A stretch of 64,000 nt of DNA, taken from the NCBI RefSeq assembly GCF_029893805.1, contig NZ_JARXYP010000001.1, positions 248,001 through 312,000 on the forward strand, in the 5' to 3' direction. Shown here one piece after another: positions 53,221-61,902 of this stretch. The position numbers and the translations under genes were made by a program. The notes under the pieces were generated by a model. The model made no database searches. It saw only the letters and a list, made by a program, of their open reading frames with translations, and was not told where the DNA came from. Every line of letters begins with the position of its first letter. Positions within the stretch are counted from its first letter, which is position 1. Origin of the DNA: Streptomyces sp. SAI-135. GTDB taxonomy: Bacteria; Actinomycetota; Actinomycetes; Streptomycetales; Streptomycetaceae.

Positions 53221-53526
53221 ATGGCTGACATCAACGTCGCGCTGCACGTACAGGTCGAGGCCCAGCCCGGCAAGGAGGAAGAGGTCGCCGCCTTACTCCG
53301 CGACGGCCTTGCCATCGTGCAGGAGGAGCCCGGCACCGTCGCCTGGTTCGCTGTACGCCTGAGCCCGTCCACCTTCGCCATTTTCGACGCCTTCCCCCAC
53401 GACGACGCACGCCAGGCACACCTCGCCGGCCGCCTGGGCAGCGCCCTGATGGAACGAGCCGGTGAACTGTTCGCCCAACCTCCTTCCGTTGAGCAACTCG
53501 ACGTCCTGGCCCACAAACTGCCCTGA
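53221..53526 (+). CDS. Antibiotic biosynthesis monooxygenase (ABM) domain protein
   Basis: A 101-aa dimeric alpha/beta-barrel protein: NVALHVQVEAQPGKEEEVAA, EPGTVAWFAVRLSPSTFAIF, DAFPHDDARQAHLAGRLGSA. Small ABM proteins are cofactor-free monooxygenases or heme-handling proteins. ATG 53221 follows AAGGGAG. No clear operon partner. Confidence 0.9.
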   Translation: MADINVALHVQVEAQPGKEEEVAALLRDGLAIVQEEPGTVAWFAVRLSPSTFAIFDAFPHDDARQAHLAGRLGSALMERAGELFAQPPSVEQLDVLAHKLP

Positions 53527-53966
53527 AGACCAAACCGCCTTGTCCACGCCCGGCGCGTCGGACTGGTCCCGGCCGGAGCCCGATTCACCGGACCGGCGAT
53601 CGATTGGGTCGTCATGATCCTCTGTCTCCTTCGCCCCCGCCGCTCCTCGGCCAAGAGCTCGAGTACCTCCTGCTCGTCGGTGCGGTCGAACAGCACCATC
53701 GACAGCGCGAACAGGCTGGTCATGCTCGGCGACTGCTCGCGCAGGGTGCGCATCGGTAGTTCGCCTCCCGGGGCCCTGCCAGGCCGCCCGGGGCTGGGAA
53801 CCCGTTGCGCAGCCACGAATGCTTGGGGCAGTGCCTCGGGGTGAGCCTGCCGTGCGCATCGGAGCACGCGAGGTTCGGCCTGGCAGGCGAAGACGCGCGG
53901 GGTCGGAATACACCAGGCTGTAGATACAGCCGCGTACACACAGCAGAAAGAACAAAGGACCTTGCC
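53527..53966. other. Spacer with a possible GAF-regulator scrap
   Basis: The minus strand (about 53640-53753) reads MTSLFALSMVLFDRTDEQEV then LELLAEERRG, which recalls the start of Streptomyces GAF/PP2C regulators (SLFALSMMMFDGRDEEEIL). No more of that gene is seen. The 3' end carries the AAAGGA ribosome site for the next gene. Confidence 0.4.
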
Positions 53967-54380
53967 ATGACCATCAAGACGGAGTCCGTGTCCCTGGAGG
54001 ACGCCCAGCGAGTCGTCGATGCGGGAAAGGCCAAGGCCGACGAGATCGGCTCGCCGAGCAACATCGCCGTCGTCGACGTCGGCGGCAACCTCGTCGCGCA
54101 CATCCGGATGGACGAGGCTTGGATCGGGAGCGTCGACATCTCCATCAGCAAGGCGTTCACGTCCCGGGCCTTCGACATCAGTACCGCCGACCTGGCCGCC
54201 AACGCGGGTCCCGGCGAACAGTTCTTCGGGATCAACGCATCCAACAACGGACGCGTCATGATCTTCGCGGGCGGTGTCCCGCTGCGGCACGGCGGCCGGA
54301 TCGTCGGCGCCGTGGGCGTCAGCGGCGGCAGCGGTGAGCAGGACCAGACCGTGGCCGAAGCTGCGGCAACGGCCTTCTGA
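53967..54380 (+). CDS. GlcG/HbpS-family heme-binding protein
   Basis: A 137-aa protein of the GlcG/HbpS fold: LEDAQRVVDAGKAKADEIGS, IAVVDVGGNLVAHIRMDEAW, SISKAFTSRAFDIST, and GGVPLRHGGRIVGAVGVSGG near the end. Members bind heme or corrin-like ligands; HbpS in Streptomyces works with a redox-sensing two-component system, but this protein has no signal peptide and is alone. AAAGGA lies about 8 nt before the ATG. Confidence 0.92.
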   Translation: MTIKTESVSLEDAQRVVDAGKAKADEIGSPSNIAVVDVGGNLVAHIRMDEAWIGSVDISISKAFTSRAFDISTADLAANAGPGEQFFGINASNNGRVMIFAGGVPLRHGGRIVGAVGVSGGSGEQDQTVAEAAATAF

Positions 54381-54386
54381 CGACTG

Positions 54387-54500
54387 GCCCGGTCCGCATA
54401 CACGACGCCTCGTACCGGCACATCACCCTGTCTATATGCTCGCCGCCGCCTTCCTCGCCATCACCGCGCGGGGCCGAACTCGGCAACTTTCAGCGCGGCC
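54387..54500 (+). pseudogene. IS701-like transposase C-terminal scrap
   Basis: Two frames give VRIHDASYRHITLS and MLAAAFLAITARGRTRQL, which together match the C-terminal WYRHITL.MLA.A.L..TA of IS701-type transposases with one frameshift. The match is short. Confidence 0.4.
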
Positions 54501-54742
54501 TGCTGGCATCCGCCAGCACACCTCCTTCAACCGGCAGCTGTGCGGGCTGATCGACCAGGACAAGACCAAGTGTCCTGAATTGTCTCCCAGGAGCTGTCGC
54601 TGGACCCGGCCCCCGCCCTACCAGTACTTCTGCGCCGCGAAAACGGTTTGACCAAGGTCCTCCTCCACCTCGACGGAAGCCGAGCGGCGGCAGCACGGAC
54701 CCGAACCGGTCCCCCACCCACAACCGGAAGGAACCACGCGCC
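54501..54742. other. Spacer upstream of the DJ-1 gene
   Basis: No gene seen; the ribosome site GGAAGGA for the next gene is at its end. Confidence 0.4.
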
Positions 54743-55300
54743 ATGACCAACGAACTGCACGCCAGGAAGGTCGCGATCCTGGCCACGGACGGCGTTGAGC
54801 GCGTCGAACTCGAAGAGCCTCTCGGCGCACTGCTGGGCGCTGGAGCGCGGGCCGAGCTCCTCTCCCTCCACACCGGCGAGATCAACGCGCGCCAGATGGA
54901 CATCGACCCGGCTGGAACCTTCACCGTGGACAAGAAGGTCGCTGACGCCCGCGTGGGTGACTACGATGCGCTCCTGCTGCCCGGCGGCACCATGAACCCC
55001 GACCAGCTGCGCACCGACCCCGACGCCGTCGCCTTCGTGAGGGAGTTCGTGGAGACCGGGAAGCCCATTGCCACCATCTGCCACGGACCTTGGATACTGG
55101 CGGAGGCTGGCGTGCTGCGCGGTCGCCGCCTCACCTCTTGGCCCAGCATTCGTACGGACCTGCGCAACGCCGGCGCCGAGGTCGTCGACGAGGAGGTTGT
55201 GATCGACCGCCAGCTGATCTCCAGCCGCAGCCCGCAGGACCTCCCCGCCTTCTGTAAGGCGATCGTCGAACGCTTCGCCGCCGCAGTGCAACCCGCCTGA
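54743..55300 (+). CDS. DJ-1/PfpI-family protein
   Basis: A 185-aa class I glutamine amidotransferase-like protein. KVAILATDGVERVELEEPLG at the N-terminus, ALLLPGGTMNPDQLR, and nucleophile elbow PIATICHGPWILAEAGVLRG with the reactive Cys followed by His; GRRLTSWPSIRTDLRNAGAE is also characteristic. YhbO/PfpI relatives act in stress and glyoxal defence or proteolysis. It precedes a formaldehyde-dehydrogenase-like gene on the same strand (55 bp), suggesting a reactive-carbonyl defence pair. Confidence 0.93.
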   Translation: MTNELHARKVAILATDGVERVELEEPLGALLGAGARAELLSLHTGEINARQMDIDPAGTFTVDKKVADARVGDYDALLLPGGTMNPDQLRTDPDAVAFVREFVETGKPIATICHGPWILAEAGVLRGRRLTSWPSIRTDLRNAGAEVVDEEVVIDRQLISSRSPQDLPAFCKAIVERFAAAVQPA

Positions 55301-55373
55301 TCGGGAGAAGTCCCAAGCCACCGAAACGACATCCGGCATTCTCACGGCCGAGTCCGTGGATCAGCAGATCGTC

Positions 55374-56567
55374 ATGGCAAGCAGCAACCGCGCCGTCACC
55401 TTTCAGAACCCGAAAGACATGCGCGTTGAGTCTCTGGACTTCCCGAAGCTTCAGATGCCGAACGGGAAGAAGGCCCCGCACGGAGTCATCCTCAGGATCG
55501 TCGCCACCAACATCTGCGGGAGCGACCTGCACATCTACCGCGGGTCCTTCCCGGTGCCCCAGGGCATGGTGATGGGGCACGAGATGACCGGGGAGGTCAT
55601 CGAGCTCGGCTCCGATGTCGAGTTCCTCAGTGAGGGCGACCTCGTCTCCGTCCCGTTCAACGTCGACTGCGGCCGGTGCCGCAATTGCAGGGCGCGGCGG
55701 ACCGACGTCCGCGAGACCACCAACCCCAAGGCGGCCTGCGGAGCGTACGGCTTCAACCTGGGCGACTGGACCGGCGGCCAGGCCGAGTACCTGTTCGTCC
55801 CGTACGCCGACTTCCAGCTCCTGAAGTTCCCGGACAGGGACCAGGCCATGGCGAAGATCCGTGACCTGGCGCTACTCTCGGACATCCTGCCCACCGCGTT
55901 CCACGGTCTCATGGAGGTCGGCGCCAAGCCGGGCTCGACGGTGTATCTCGCCGGTGCAGGCCCGGTCGGCCGCTGCGGCGCTGCAGCGGCGCGCCTTCTC
56001 GGGGCGTCCTGCATCATCGTGGGCGACCACAACAAGGACCGCCTGGAGCTGATGAAGAGGAACGGCTGCGAGACGATCGACCTGAGCCAGGACGCAGCGC
56101 TCACCGACCAGATCGAGGCCATTCTGGGCGAACCCATGGTCGACTGCGCAGTCGACTATGTCGGCACCGAGGCACACGGCATCGGCCGCGAGGCCGAGGA
56201 CATGGACCCGGCCTACGCCCTCAACCAGGTGATCGACGCCACCCGCGCGGGCGGAGCTACCGGAGTGATCGGCGTCTACGGCCCCGACCCGCTTGCGAAG
56301 TCGATGGCAGAGCAAGAGGGAACGTACCCGATCGACTTCGGCAAGGCCTGGATCAAATCGCTGCGGATCGCCGCCGGGCAGGCACCGATCATGCACTACA
56401 ACCGCGAGCTGATGATGGCGATCCTGTGGGACCGCATGCCCTACTCGAGTGCCATGCTCAACACGAAGGTGATCAGCCTCGACGACGCTCCCGACGCCTA
56501 CGCGACCTTCACCACGGGAGTGTCCGATAAGTGCATCATCGACCCCCACGGCCTCATTCCCGCCTGA
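55374..56567 (+). CDS. Zinc alcohol dehydrogenase, glutathione-independent formaldehyde dehydrogenase type
   Basis: A 397-aa medium-chain zinc dehydrogenase. Catalytic zinc ligands are in ATNICGSDLHIYRG and GHEMTGEVIELG; a modified structural zinc loop reads DCGRCRNCRARRTDVRETTN. The Rossmann motif is VYLAGAGPVGRCGAAAARLL. Its length and inserted loop match glutathione-independent formaldehyde dehydrogenase (FdhA), which can dismutate formaldehyde with bound NAD. ATG 55374 is preferred (MASSNRAVTF is the family start); GTG 55356 is an alternative. It follows the DJ-1 gene. Confidence 0.93.
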   Translation: MASSNRAVTFQNPKDMRVESLDFPKLQMPNGKKAPHGVILRIVATNICGSDLHIYRGSFPVPQGMVMGHEMTGEVIELGSDVEFLSEGDLVSVPFNVDCGRCRNCRARRTDVRETTNPKAACGAYGFNLGDWTGGQAEYLFVPYADFQLLKFPDRDQAMAKIRDLALLSDILPTAFHGLMEVGAKPGSTVYLAGAGPVGRCGAAAARLLGASCIIVGDHNKDRLELMKRNGCETIDLSQDAALTDQIEAILGEPMVDCAVDYVGTEAHGIGREAEDMDPAYALNQVIDATRAGGATGVIGVYGPDPLAKSMAEQEGTYPIDFGKAWIKSLRIAAGQAPIMHYNRELMMAILWDRMPYSSAMLNTKVISLDDAPDAYATFTTGVSDKCIIDPHGLIPA

Positions 56568-57243
56568 GGCGACGGCGAGCACCCAGTTCACGCTGTTCCA
56601 ACAGCCCGACCACCGACGGCATCCACGAGCTCCCGGAGAGCGACAGCACGACAGGCCACAACGCCCACGGGATCGTCGACCCTATGCTCGACCAGCGGAA
56701 ACGCAGTCCTCAAGTCCGGCAAGACAACAGCTACTCAGGCCAGTCCGCCTACCGCCTCGATACCGCGCACCACCGTCAGCAGCAGTGCCGCGAACCGCTC
56801 CGGATCCGCAGCGCTGTCATGTCGCCCTGGCACTGGGCGGCGCTGATCTCCGTCCGCTGCTGGGTCAGTAGTGTGGTCATGGTCCCGGCCGACCGTCCGG
56901 CGACGAGATCGCTCACAGATGGATGCCGCCTCATCTGTCGCGTATATGACCTTGAGTCTCTACGGTGTGAGGTCACGGGGCCATGCTCCCTGTTAAGTGT
57001 TCCGGGGAAGGCGCAATGCGATCGCGAGGCCGATTGCTTCGGCCACGACTCGTTCACGGTGGCCCCTCCGGCCCCACCATCTCGAAGAGAGAACAGGCCT
57101 CCGGTGTGACCGGCGCCCAAGTCGCCCTCACCGACATGGGGTTCGCGTGGCCGTGACCGACAACGTGGTGCGCTGCAACGGCATCGTCGCCGAGATCAGG
57201 GACCGCACGTTCGCTCCGCGTCGCCGGCCGCTGGCGGATGTGG
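56568..57243. other. Spacer holding an orphan MerR-type dyad
   Basis: No convincing gene in 676 bp. The only clear signal is the dyad at 56947-56975. A plus-strand frame after it (VAVTDNVVRCNGIVAEIRDR around 57150-57210) is unidentified. Confidence 0.4.
56947..56975. promoter_or_regulatory. Orphan MerR-type operator dyad
   Basis: TGACCT-N17-AGGTCA, with the inner part CTTGAGTCTCTACGGTG, has the architecture and bases of MerR-regulated promoters for aldehyde/alcohol or multidrug stress genes. No MerR gene and no intact target lie beside it. Confidence 0.6.
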
Positions 57244-58089
57244 TCAGGACACCGCCGTGTGCTCACTGAGGAAGGCGAGAACGGTGGAGTCGAAGCGCTC
57301 CGGTTCCTCCAGAGACGGCAGGTGACCCGAGTGCTCGAACACCTCCAGACGGGCCGAGGGCAGCAGCCGGGCCATCTGCTCGGCCTCCGCCGGCGGGTTG
57401 AGGATGTCGTGGCGTCCGCTGATCAGCAGGGTCGGGATCTCAAGGGTGGCCAGGTCGGCTCGGAAGTCGAACCCGAGGACGGCCTTGTTGGCGGCCTCGA
57501 TCTGCTCCGGGCTCAGCGCGAGCCCTAGGCCGTACCGGGAGACGTACCAGTCACGCACCTGGTCGCGGACGGACGTCGGTGTCTCCGGCGCGAACAGGCG
57601 GGCGCTGAGCCACTGCTGCTGTTGTTCACGGGAGAGTCCCCGTAGCTCGTCGGCGTGTTCGGCGAGCACGCGATCCGTGGAGGACGTGCGGCCGTGGGAC
57701 GTGGCGACCACCAGGATCAACTCGCTTACGCGCTGCGGTACGGCGAGCGCCAGAGCCTGTGCCACGTAGCTGCCCATCGAGCCGCCCAGCACGGCGGTCC
57801 GGGCAAGGCCCAGATCGTCCAGCAGCCCGATCATGTCGTCGACGTGGTCGCGCAGCGAAAAGGCGGCAGGACGTGTGCTGCGCCCGTGGCCGCGCAGGTC
57901 GGGCGCAATGACCCGGTGGGAGCGGGCCAGTGCCTCGATCTCACGGCGCTGTGCGGAAGCGTCCACGCCGACGCCGTGGAGCATCAGCAGCGGCGCACCC
58001 GAGCCGGCTTCCGTGACATGCAGTTCGATCCCGTTGACGGACCGGACGTATTCAGACAGCTCGGGTGGGGCGGACGGGTCGGCGGCCAT
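57244..58089 (-). CDS. Alpha/beta-fold hydrolase
   Basis: A 281-aa cytosolic serine hydrolase. Oxyanion motif LMLHGVGVDAS, nucleophile AVLGGSMGSYVAQALAL (G-S-M-G-S), acid region TLLISGRHDILNP and catalytic His EHSGHLPSLEEPERF. It resembles 3-oxoadipate enol-lactonase and haloperoxidase-like hydrolases. ATG 58089 has AGGTGG upstream. Same strand as, and 121 bp after, the quinone-oxidoreductase-like gene, so possibly co-transcribed with it under the TetR regulator. Confidence 0.92.
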   Translation of the reverse strand: MAADPSAPPELSEYVRSVNGIELHVTEAGSGAPLLMLHGVGVDASAQRREIEALARSHRVIAPDLRGHGRSTRPAAFSLRDHVDDMIGLLDDLGLARTAVLGGSMGSYVAQALALAVPQRVSELILVVATSHGRTSSTDRVLAEHADELRGLSREQQQQWLSARLFAPETPTSVRDQVRDWYVSRYGLGLALSPEQIEAANKAVLGFDFRADLATLEIPTLLISGRHDILNPPAEAEQMARLLPSARLEVFEHSGHLPSLEEPERFDSTVLAFLSEHTAVS

Positions 58090-58210
58090 GATCGGACCAC
58101 CTCGCTTTCTGTCGGGCGGATCAGGAGGGGTGTGCGAGGCCGCCGCTCGCCTGCGGGTGTGCCGCTGCAGATGAGGACGGATCGGGAACCGGGCGCCGGG
58201 CGGCCGTCGC

Positions 58211-59179
58211 TCACATGGTGACGACGAGCTTGCCCAGGGTGTGGGTGCGGACCAGGTCGACACATGCCTGCGGGCCCTGGTCGAGGGTGTAGCGGCCGCT
58301 GATGGTCACGGGCAGTCGGCCGTCCGCCACGAGTGCGCCGACCTCGCGCATGCCGCCGAACTCGCCGCCCAGGTCGAGCAGGAAGCGAAGCTCCACGTCG
58401 TCGCGGCCGAGGATCTCCGGCGCGGGCGGCGGGAAGATGATCGTGATCAGGCGACCGCCGGGCCGAAGCGTCCGGGCGAGTGCAGGCAGCCGGTCCTCGG
58501 TCAGCGTCAGGTTCAACGCGACGTCGATGTCCGCGGGGTACTCGCTCGCCGCGTAGCCGATGACCTCGCTTGCACCCAGCTCGCGCAAGACGTCGGCGTC
58601 CGCTGGGGTGCCCGTGGCGATCACGCGGGCCCCGGCGGCGGCGAGCAGCGGGAGCACGGCGGTGCCGACGCCGCCGGTCGCGCCGACGACGAGGACGCTC
58701 TCGCCCTCCTTCACCTCGGCCGATCCGATCACTGACAGCGCGGTCAGGCCCGCGGTCGCCACGGCGGCGGCGTCCGGCGCGGACAGGCCCGCCGGGCGGT
58801 GCGCGATCAGCGGAGTGTCCGCCTCGAAAACCGCGTACTCGGCGAGCGAGCCCGTGCTCAGGGAGGGACGGGACGGGTCGGCCACCGCGCGCATGGCGCG
58901 GGGAACGGCCTCGCCGAAGATCTCGTCACCCACCTGGAAGGCGGTGACGCCGGGACCGACCTCGCTCACCGTCCCGGCGAAGTCGTTGCCCGGTATGTGC
59001 GGGAACGGCAGGTCCACGGCCGCGCGGTACTCACCGCCGGGAAGCCGAATGTCGGTCGGGTTGAGCGAGGCGGCGGCGATCCGGACCTGGATCTGACCGG
59101 GTCCCGGTCGGGGTACCGGCACCTCCTGCACCGTGAACTCCTCGGGCGGTCCGTATGCGTGCGCGACGACGGCCTTCAT
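58211..59179 (-). CDS. NADP-dependent oxidoreductase (quinone reductase-like MDR)
   Basis: A 322-aa zinc-independent medium-chain reductase. N-terminal MKAVVAHAYGPPEEFTVQEV, substrate region PFPHIPGNDFAGTVSEVGPG, and nucleotide site VLVVGATGGVGTAVLPLLAA. Such enzymes reduce quinones or enones with NADPH. It is divergent from the TetR gene 59291-59890 and two operator dyads lie between them, so it is very likely the repressor's target. Confidence 0.94.
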   Translation of the reverse strand: MKAVVAHAYGPPEEFTVQEVPVPRPGPGQIQVRIAAASLNPTDIRLPGGEYRAAVDLPFPHIPGNDFAGTVSEVGPGVTAFQVGDEIFGEAVPRAMRAVADPSRPSLSTGSLAEYAVFEADTPLIAHRPAGLSAPDAAAVATAGLTALSVIGSAEVKEGESVLVVGATGGVGTAVLPLLAAAGARVIATGTPADADVLRELGASEVIGYAASEYPADIDVALNLTLTEDRLPALARTLRPGGRLITIIFPPPAPEILGRDDVELRFLLDLGGEFGGMREVGALVADGRLPVTISGRYTLDQGPQACVDLVRTHTLGKLVVTM

Positions 59180-59212
59180 GGAGAGCGCTCCCTACGTGCT
59201 TCTCATATTCGG

Positions 59213-59236
59213 TAACCGGACCAAGCGGTCCGGTTA
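59213..59236. promoter_or_regulatory. TetR operator, strong dyad
   Basis: TAACCGGACC-AAGC-GGTCCGGTTA has exact 10-bp arms. It lies between the divergent oxidoreductase and TetR genes and shares the core GGACC-RAGC-GGTC with the dyad at 59260-59271. Confidence 0.82.
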
Positions 59237-59259
59237 TGAAAAGACCGTAACCCTAAACG

Positions 59260-59271
59260 GACCGAGCGGTC
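59260..59271. promoter_or_regulatory. TetR operator, second site
   Basis: GACCGAGCGGTC (GACCG-AG-CGGTC) repeats the core of the stronger dyad 47 bp away. It lies 20 bp before the regulator start, near the probable promoter, fitting autoregulation. Confidence 0.7.
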
Positions 59272-59290
59272 AACTTGCTAGTCTCTCCGT

Positions 59291-59890
59291 GTGACCTCGC
59301 CCCGACCGCTGCGCGCGGATGCCGCCAGAAACCGCAAGCTGCTGCTCGCCGCCGCGGCGGACGAGTTCGACGTGCGCGGGCTGGAGGTGTCGGTGGCCGA
59401 CATCGCCCGCCGGGCCGGCGTCGGCAAAGGCACGGTCTTCCGGCATTTCGCGACCAAGGACGACCTCATCGCCGCGATCGTCCTCGACCGGATCGCCGCA
59501 CTCACCGAGACGGGTGAAAAACTGCTCAACGCCCCCGATGCGGGAGCCGCGCTGCTGGACTTCCTGTCCGCCGTGGCCCGCGAGATGCAGCACTTCGACC
59601 TGGTGTACCTCCAGCGCGCCGCCGAGCTCGACCCTGAGCTGTCCCGGGCCCAGGAGCGGCTGTTCCGGCACGTCCACGTGCTGGTCGAGCGCGCGCGTTC
59701 GTACGGCGCGGTACGCGCGGACGTCACCGGAGCGGATGTCGTGGCGCTGATGTGCGCGCCGAAGCACGCGGCGAGTTCCCTGCCGGACGCCCCGCCCGAC
59801 ATCTGGCGGCGCTACCTCGCGATCATCTTCGACGGCCTGCGCCCCGCGGGAGCCCACCCGCTGCCCCAGCCGCCGCCCTCCTCCCCGTGA
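59291..59890 (+). CDS. TetR/AcrR-family repressor
   Basis: A 199-aa regulator. Helix-turn-helix VSVADIARRAGVGKGTVFRH with FATKDDLIAAIVLDRIAAL, followed by a SbtR-like C-terminal domain. GTG 59291 has no Shine-Dalgarno sequence and TAGTCT sits about 10 bp upstream as a possible -10, so translation may be leaderless. It is divergent from the oxidoreductase, with two matching dyads between. Confidence 0.94.
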   Translation: MTSPRPLRADAARNRKLLLAAAADEFDVRGLEVSVADIARRAGVGKGTVFRHFATKDDLIAAIVLDRIAALTETGEKLLNAPDAGAALLDFLSAVAREMQHFDLVYLQRAAELDPELSRAQERLFRHVHVLVERARSYGAVRADVTGADVVALMCAPKHAASSLPDAPPDIWRRYLAIIFDGLRPAGAHPLPQPPPSSP

Positions 59891-59895
59891 GGGGG

Positions 59896-59915
59896 GCGCG
59901 GGCGCTCACCCGCGC
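59896..59915 (+). terminator. Hairpin after the TetR gene
   Basis: GCGCGGG-CGCTCA-CCCGCGC, exact 7-bp arms, six bases past the stop codon, GC-rich, without a U-tract. Confidence 0.6.
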
Positions 59916-60071
59916 GCGGACGGTAGCTGTCCGCGGGATTCAGGTGCAGAGACGGGCAACCCTTCGTTCACCGAGCCTTGTCAGAAGCGGGGCTGTTGAC
60001 GTCGCTGACGACATCGAGGCCGGATTTGCGGTCGAAGTTGCGCTGATGCGTACCGCCCGCTTTTACGGGGC

Positions 60072-60300
60072 AGGAACCGTGAGACGAGCGCAGTCGCGCG
60101 ATGGTTGAGGCCCCCGGGGAAGGAGGTCGTCCGTCCGCGCGCGAAGTCGACGAGAGACTTGGCCCGCAATGCGCTCGGGAGTGACGGCCTTCGGGTTCAG
60201 CATGGCTGGTGCCGTCGAAAAAGGGCCCGTGTCAACCAGGCCGGGGTGAACGGCCATCACGCTCAGGCCAGCCGGCCTGGAACGGCATCGGCTGGAAGCC
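60072..60300 (-). pseudogene. SDR C-terminal remnant
   Basis: The minus strand reads GLSVMAVHPGLVDTGPFSTA, AMLNPKAVTPERIAGQVSRR and LRARTDDLLPRGPQP, the C-terminal third of a classical short-chain dehydrogenase (VHPG.VDT). The catalytic part is missing. Confidence 0.65.
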
Positions 60301-60319
60301 CTCGGCCGCCTGCGGGTGG

Positions 60320-60601
60320 TCAGCCGACGCGGGACGATGCCTTCTGCGCTTGCTCGAGGACCGCTCGCCATGAGGTGACGTCCGGGCGACGGAGTAGCAG
60401 TGCTCTGCGTTCGCGCTCGGTCATGCCGCCCCACACCCCGAACTCGATACGGTCGTCGAGGGCTTCGGCCAGGCACTCGGTACGCACTGCACATCCGCCA
60501 CATACCGCTTTGGCCCGATTCTGTCGGGCACTCTCGGCAAACAGCTCGTCCGGGTTACTGTCCCGGCACGCGGCTTTTTCGATCCAATGAGTGCTGGCCA
60601 C
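60320..60601 (-). CDS. WhiB-family iron-sulfur transcription factor
   Basis: A 93-aa WhiB-like protein with cluster cysteines C12, C34, C37 and C43 (KAACRDSNPDELF ... AVCGGCAVRTECLAEAL) and the turn FGVWGGMTERERRALLLRRP. GTG 60601 is chosen for GGAGGAG about 9 nt upstream; TTG 60628 would add nine residues. It is clearly paralogous to the protein at 40839-41168 (same ERERRALLxRRP tail). Confidence 0.92.
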   Translation of the reverse strand: MASTHWIEKAACRDSNPDELFAESARQNRAKAVCGGCAVRTECLAEALDDRIEFGVWGGMTERERRALLLRRPDVTSWRAVLEQAQKASSRVG

Positions 60602-60791
60602 AGCAGCCTTCTCCTCCACTCTGGTCAAGAACTGTGCAGCATGCCGTGGTTCCCTGGCGTTTCGCCGGGACCAGGCGTTGGTCGGTTGCAGGTACGACTG
60701 ACCCGCTCGATGAGTTCCTTCCGGCGATCACCGGCACAGTGATGGCGACCTCTCCGACCGGCTGACGAGGCCCTGTCTGATAATTGATCTT

Positions 60792-61288
60792 GTGGTGGGT
60801 CATGGTGAGTTGACGGATGCGGCGTGGGAGCGGACAGCGCCGCTGTTGCCGGGCGTTGACGGGCGGGGTCGTCCGTGGCCTGGCGTGACCTGCCGGAACG
60901 ATTCAGGCTGTGACAGACGACCTACGAGCGGCTCGCCCGGAGGGAGGCGGACGGCACCTGGACCCGTCTGCTCAAGGAGGTCCAGGTCCGCGACGACTCG
61001 GTCGGGGCGGTGGAGTGGACCGTGTCGGTCGACTCTCCACGATCAACCGTGCGCACCAGCACGCCGCCGGTGCCCGCAAAAAGGGGCGGCGTCGGGAACG
61101 AACTGGAAGATCCGGAACCCGCGGCGGATCATCAGGCGCTCGGCCGATGCCGCGGCGGGCTGACCACCAAGGTTCACCTCGCCTGCGACGGCCGGGGCCT
61201 GCCCCTGGCCGGCCCGGTCACGCCGGGCAACGTGAACGACTCCACCGCAGGTTCTCGTACGCATGAAATCCTCCAGTCTCTGCAGTAC
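60792..61288 (+). pseudogene. IS5-family transposase fragment
   Basis: The frames give VGHGELTDAAWERTAPLLPG (N-terminus), VDSTINRAHQHAAGARKKG-like first Asp region in another frame, and LTTKVHLACDGRGLPLAGPV with TPGNVNDS. Multiple shifts are present and the C-terminal half is absent. It ends about where the palindrome half-copy begins. Confidence 0.72.
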
Positions 61289-61292
61289 CAAA

Positions 61293-61307
61293 AAGATAGA
61301 ACGTTCT
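61293..61307. repeat. Half-copy of the 36.7-kb palindrome
   Basis: AAGATAGAACGTTCT is identical to the first 15 bases of the 20-bp palindrome at 36699-36718. It marks the junction between an IS5 and an IS630 fragment. Confidence 0.7.
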
Positions 61308-61309
61308 CT

Positions 61310-61902
61310 CGTGCAGTGAGCTTGCCCCGGTCTTCCTCCGAAGTCAACATCGAACCCCCTGGCGTCACTTGGCCTGCACCGGGTCAGCCCGGAGTGCGGC
61401 CGCGGCGTGACCAGGTGCGGGTGGTCGTGCGCGTGCGGGGCCGCTCCCGCCGCCGCTTATCCGTCGCCGCCCTGGCCTGCTACAAACCCGGCGAGCGCTC
61501 CCGGCTGATCTACCGGCCCTGCCCGGACGCCCGACCCGACGGACGCAAGAGCTTCTCCTGGAAGGACTACCGCGACCTGATCCAAACCGCGCACCAGCAG
61601 CTCGGCGGCCCGATCGTGCTGATCCGGGACAACTTGAACACCCGCCTGACGGCCGGCATGCGCCGCTACATCGCCGAACGGGACTGGCTCACCGTCTACC
61701 AACTCCCGCCCTACGCACCCGACCGCAACCCGGCCGAAGGCATCTGGTCGGCACTGCGGCGCACCACCACGGCCAACCGCGCGTTCACCGACCCGCACGA
61801 CCTGATCACCGCCGTCCGGTAGGTCTTACGCCAGCTCCAGTACCACCACGACGTTCTCGACGGCTGCCTCACCGGCACCGGACTCGCGCCCGCCCCACCA
61901 TG
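61310..61902 (+). pseudogene. IS630-family transposase C-terminal half, with nonsense codon
   Basis: A long open frame reads DQVRVVVRVRGRSRRRLSVA, LIQTAHQQLGGPIVLIRDNL (catalytic Asp region), TVYQLPPYAPDRNPAEGIWS (PxYxPxLNPxE, with the last catalytic Glu) and TDPHDLITAVR, then TAG at 61820-61822. The normal C-terminus continues in frame (VLRQLQYHHDVLDGCLTGTG) to TGA 61902. The N-terminal half is missing. Confidence 0.75.
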
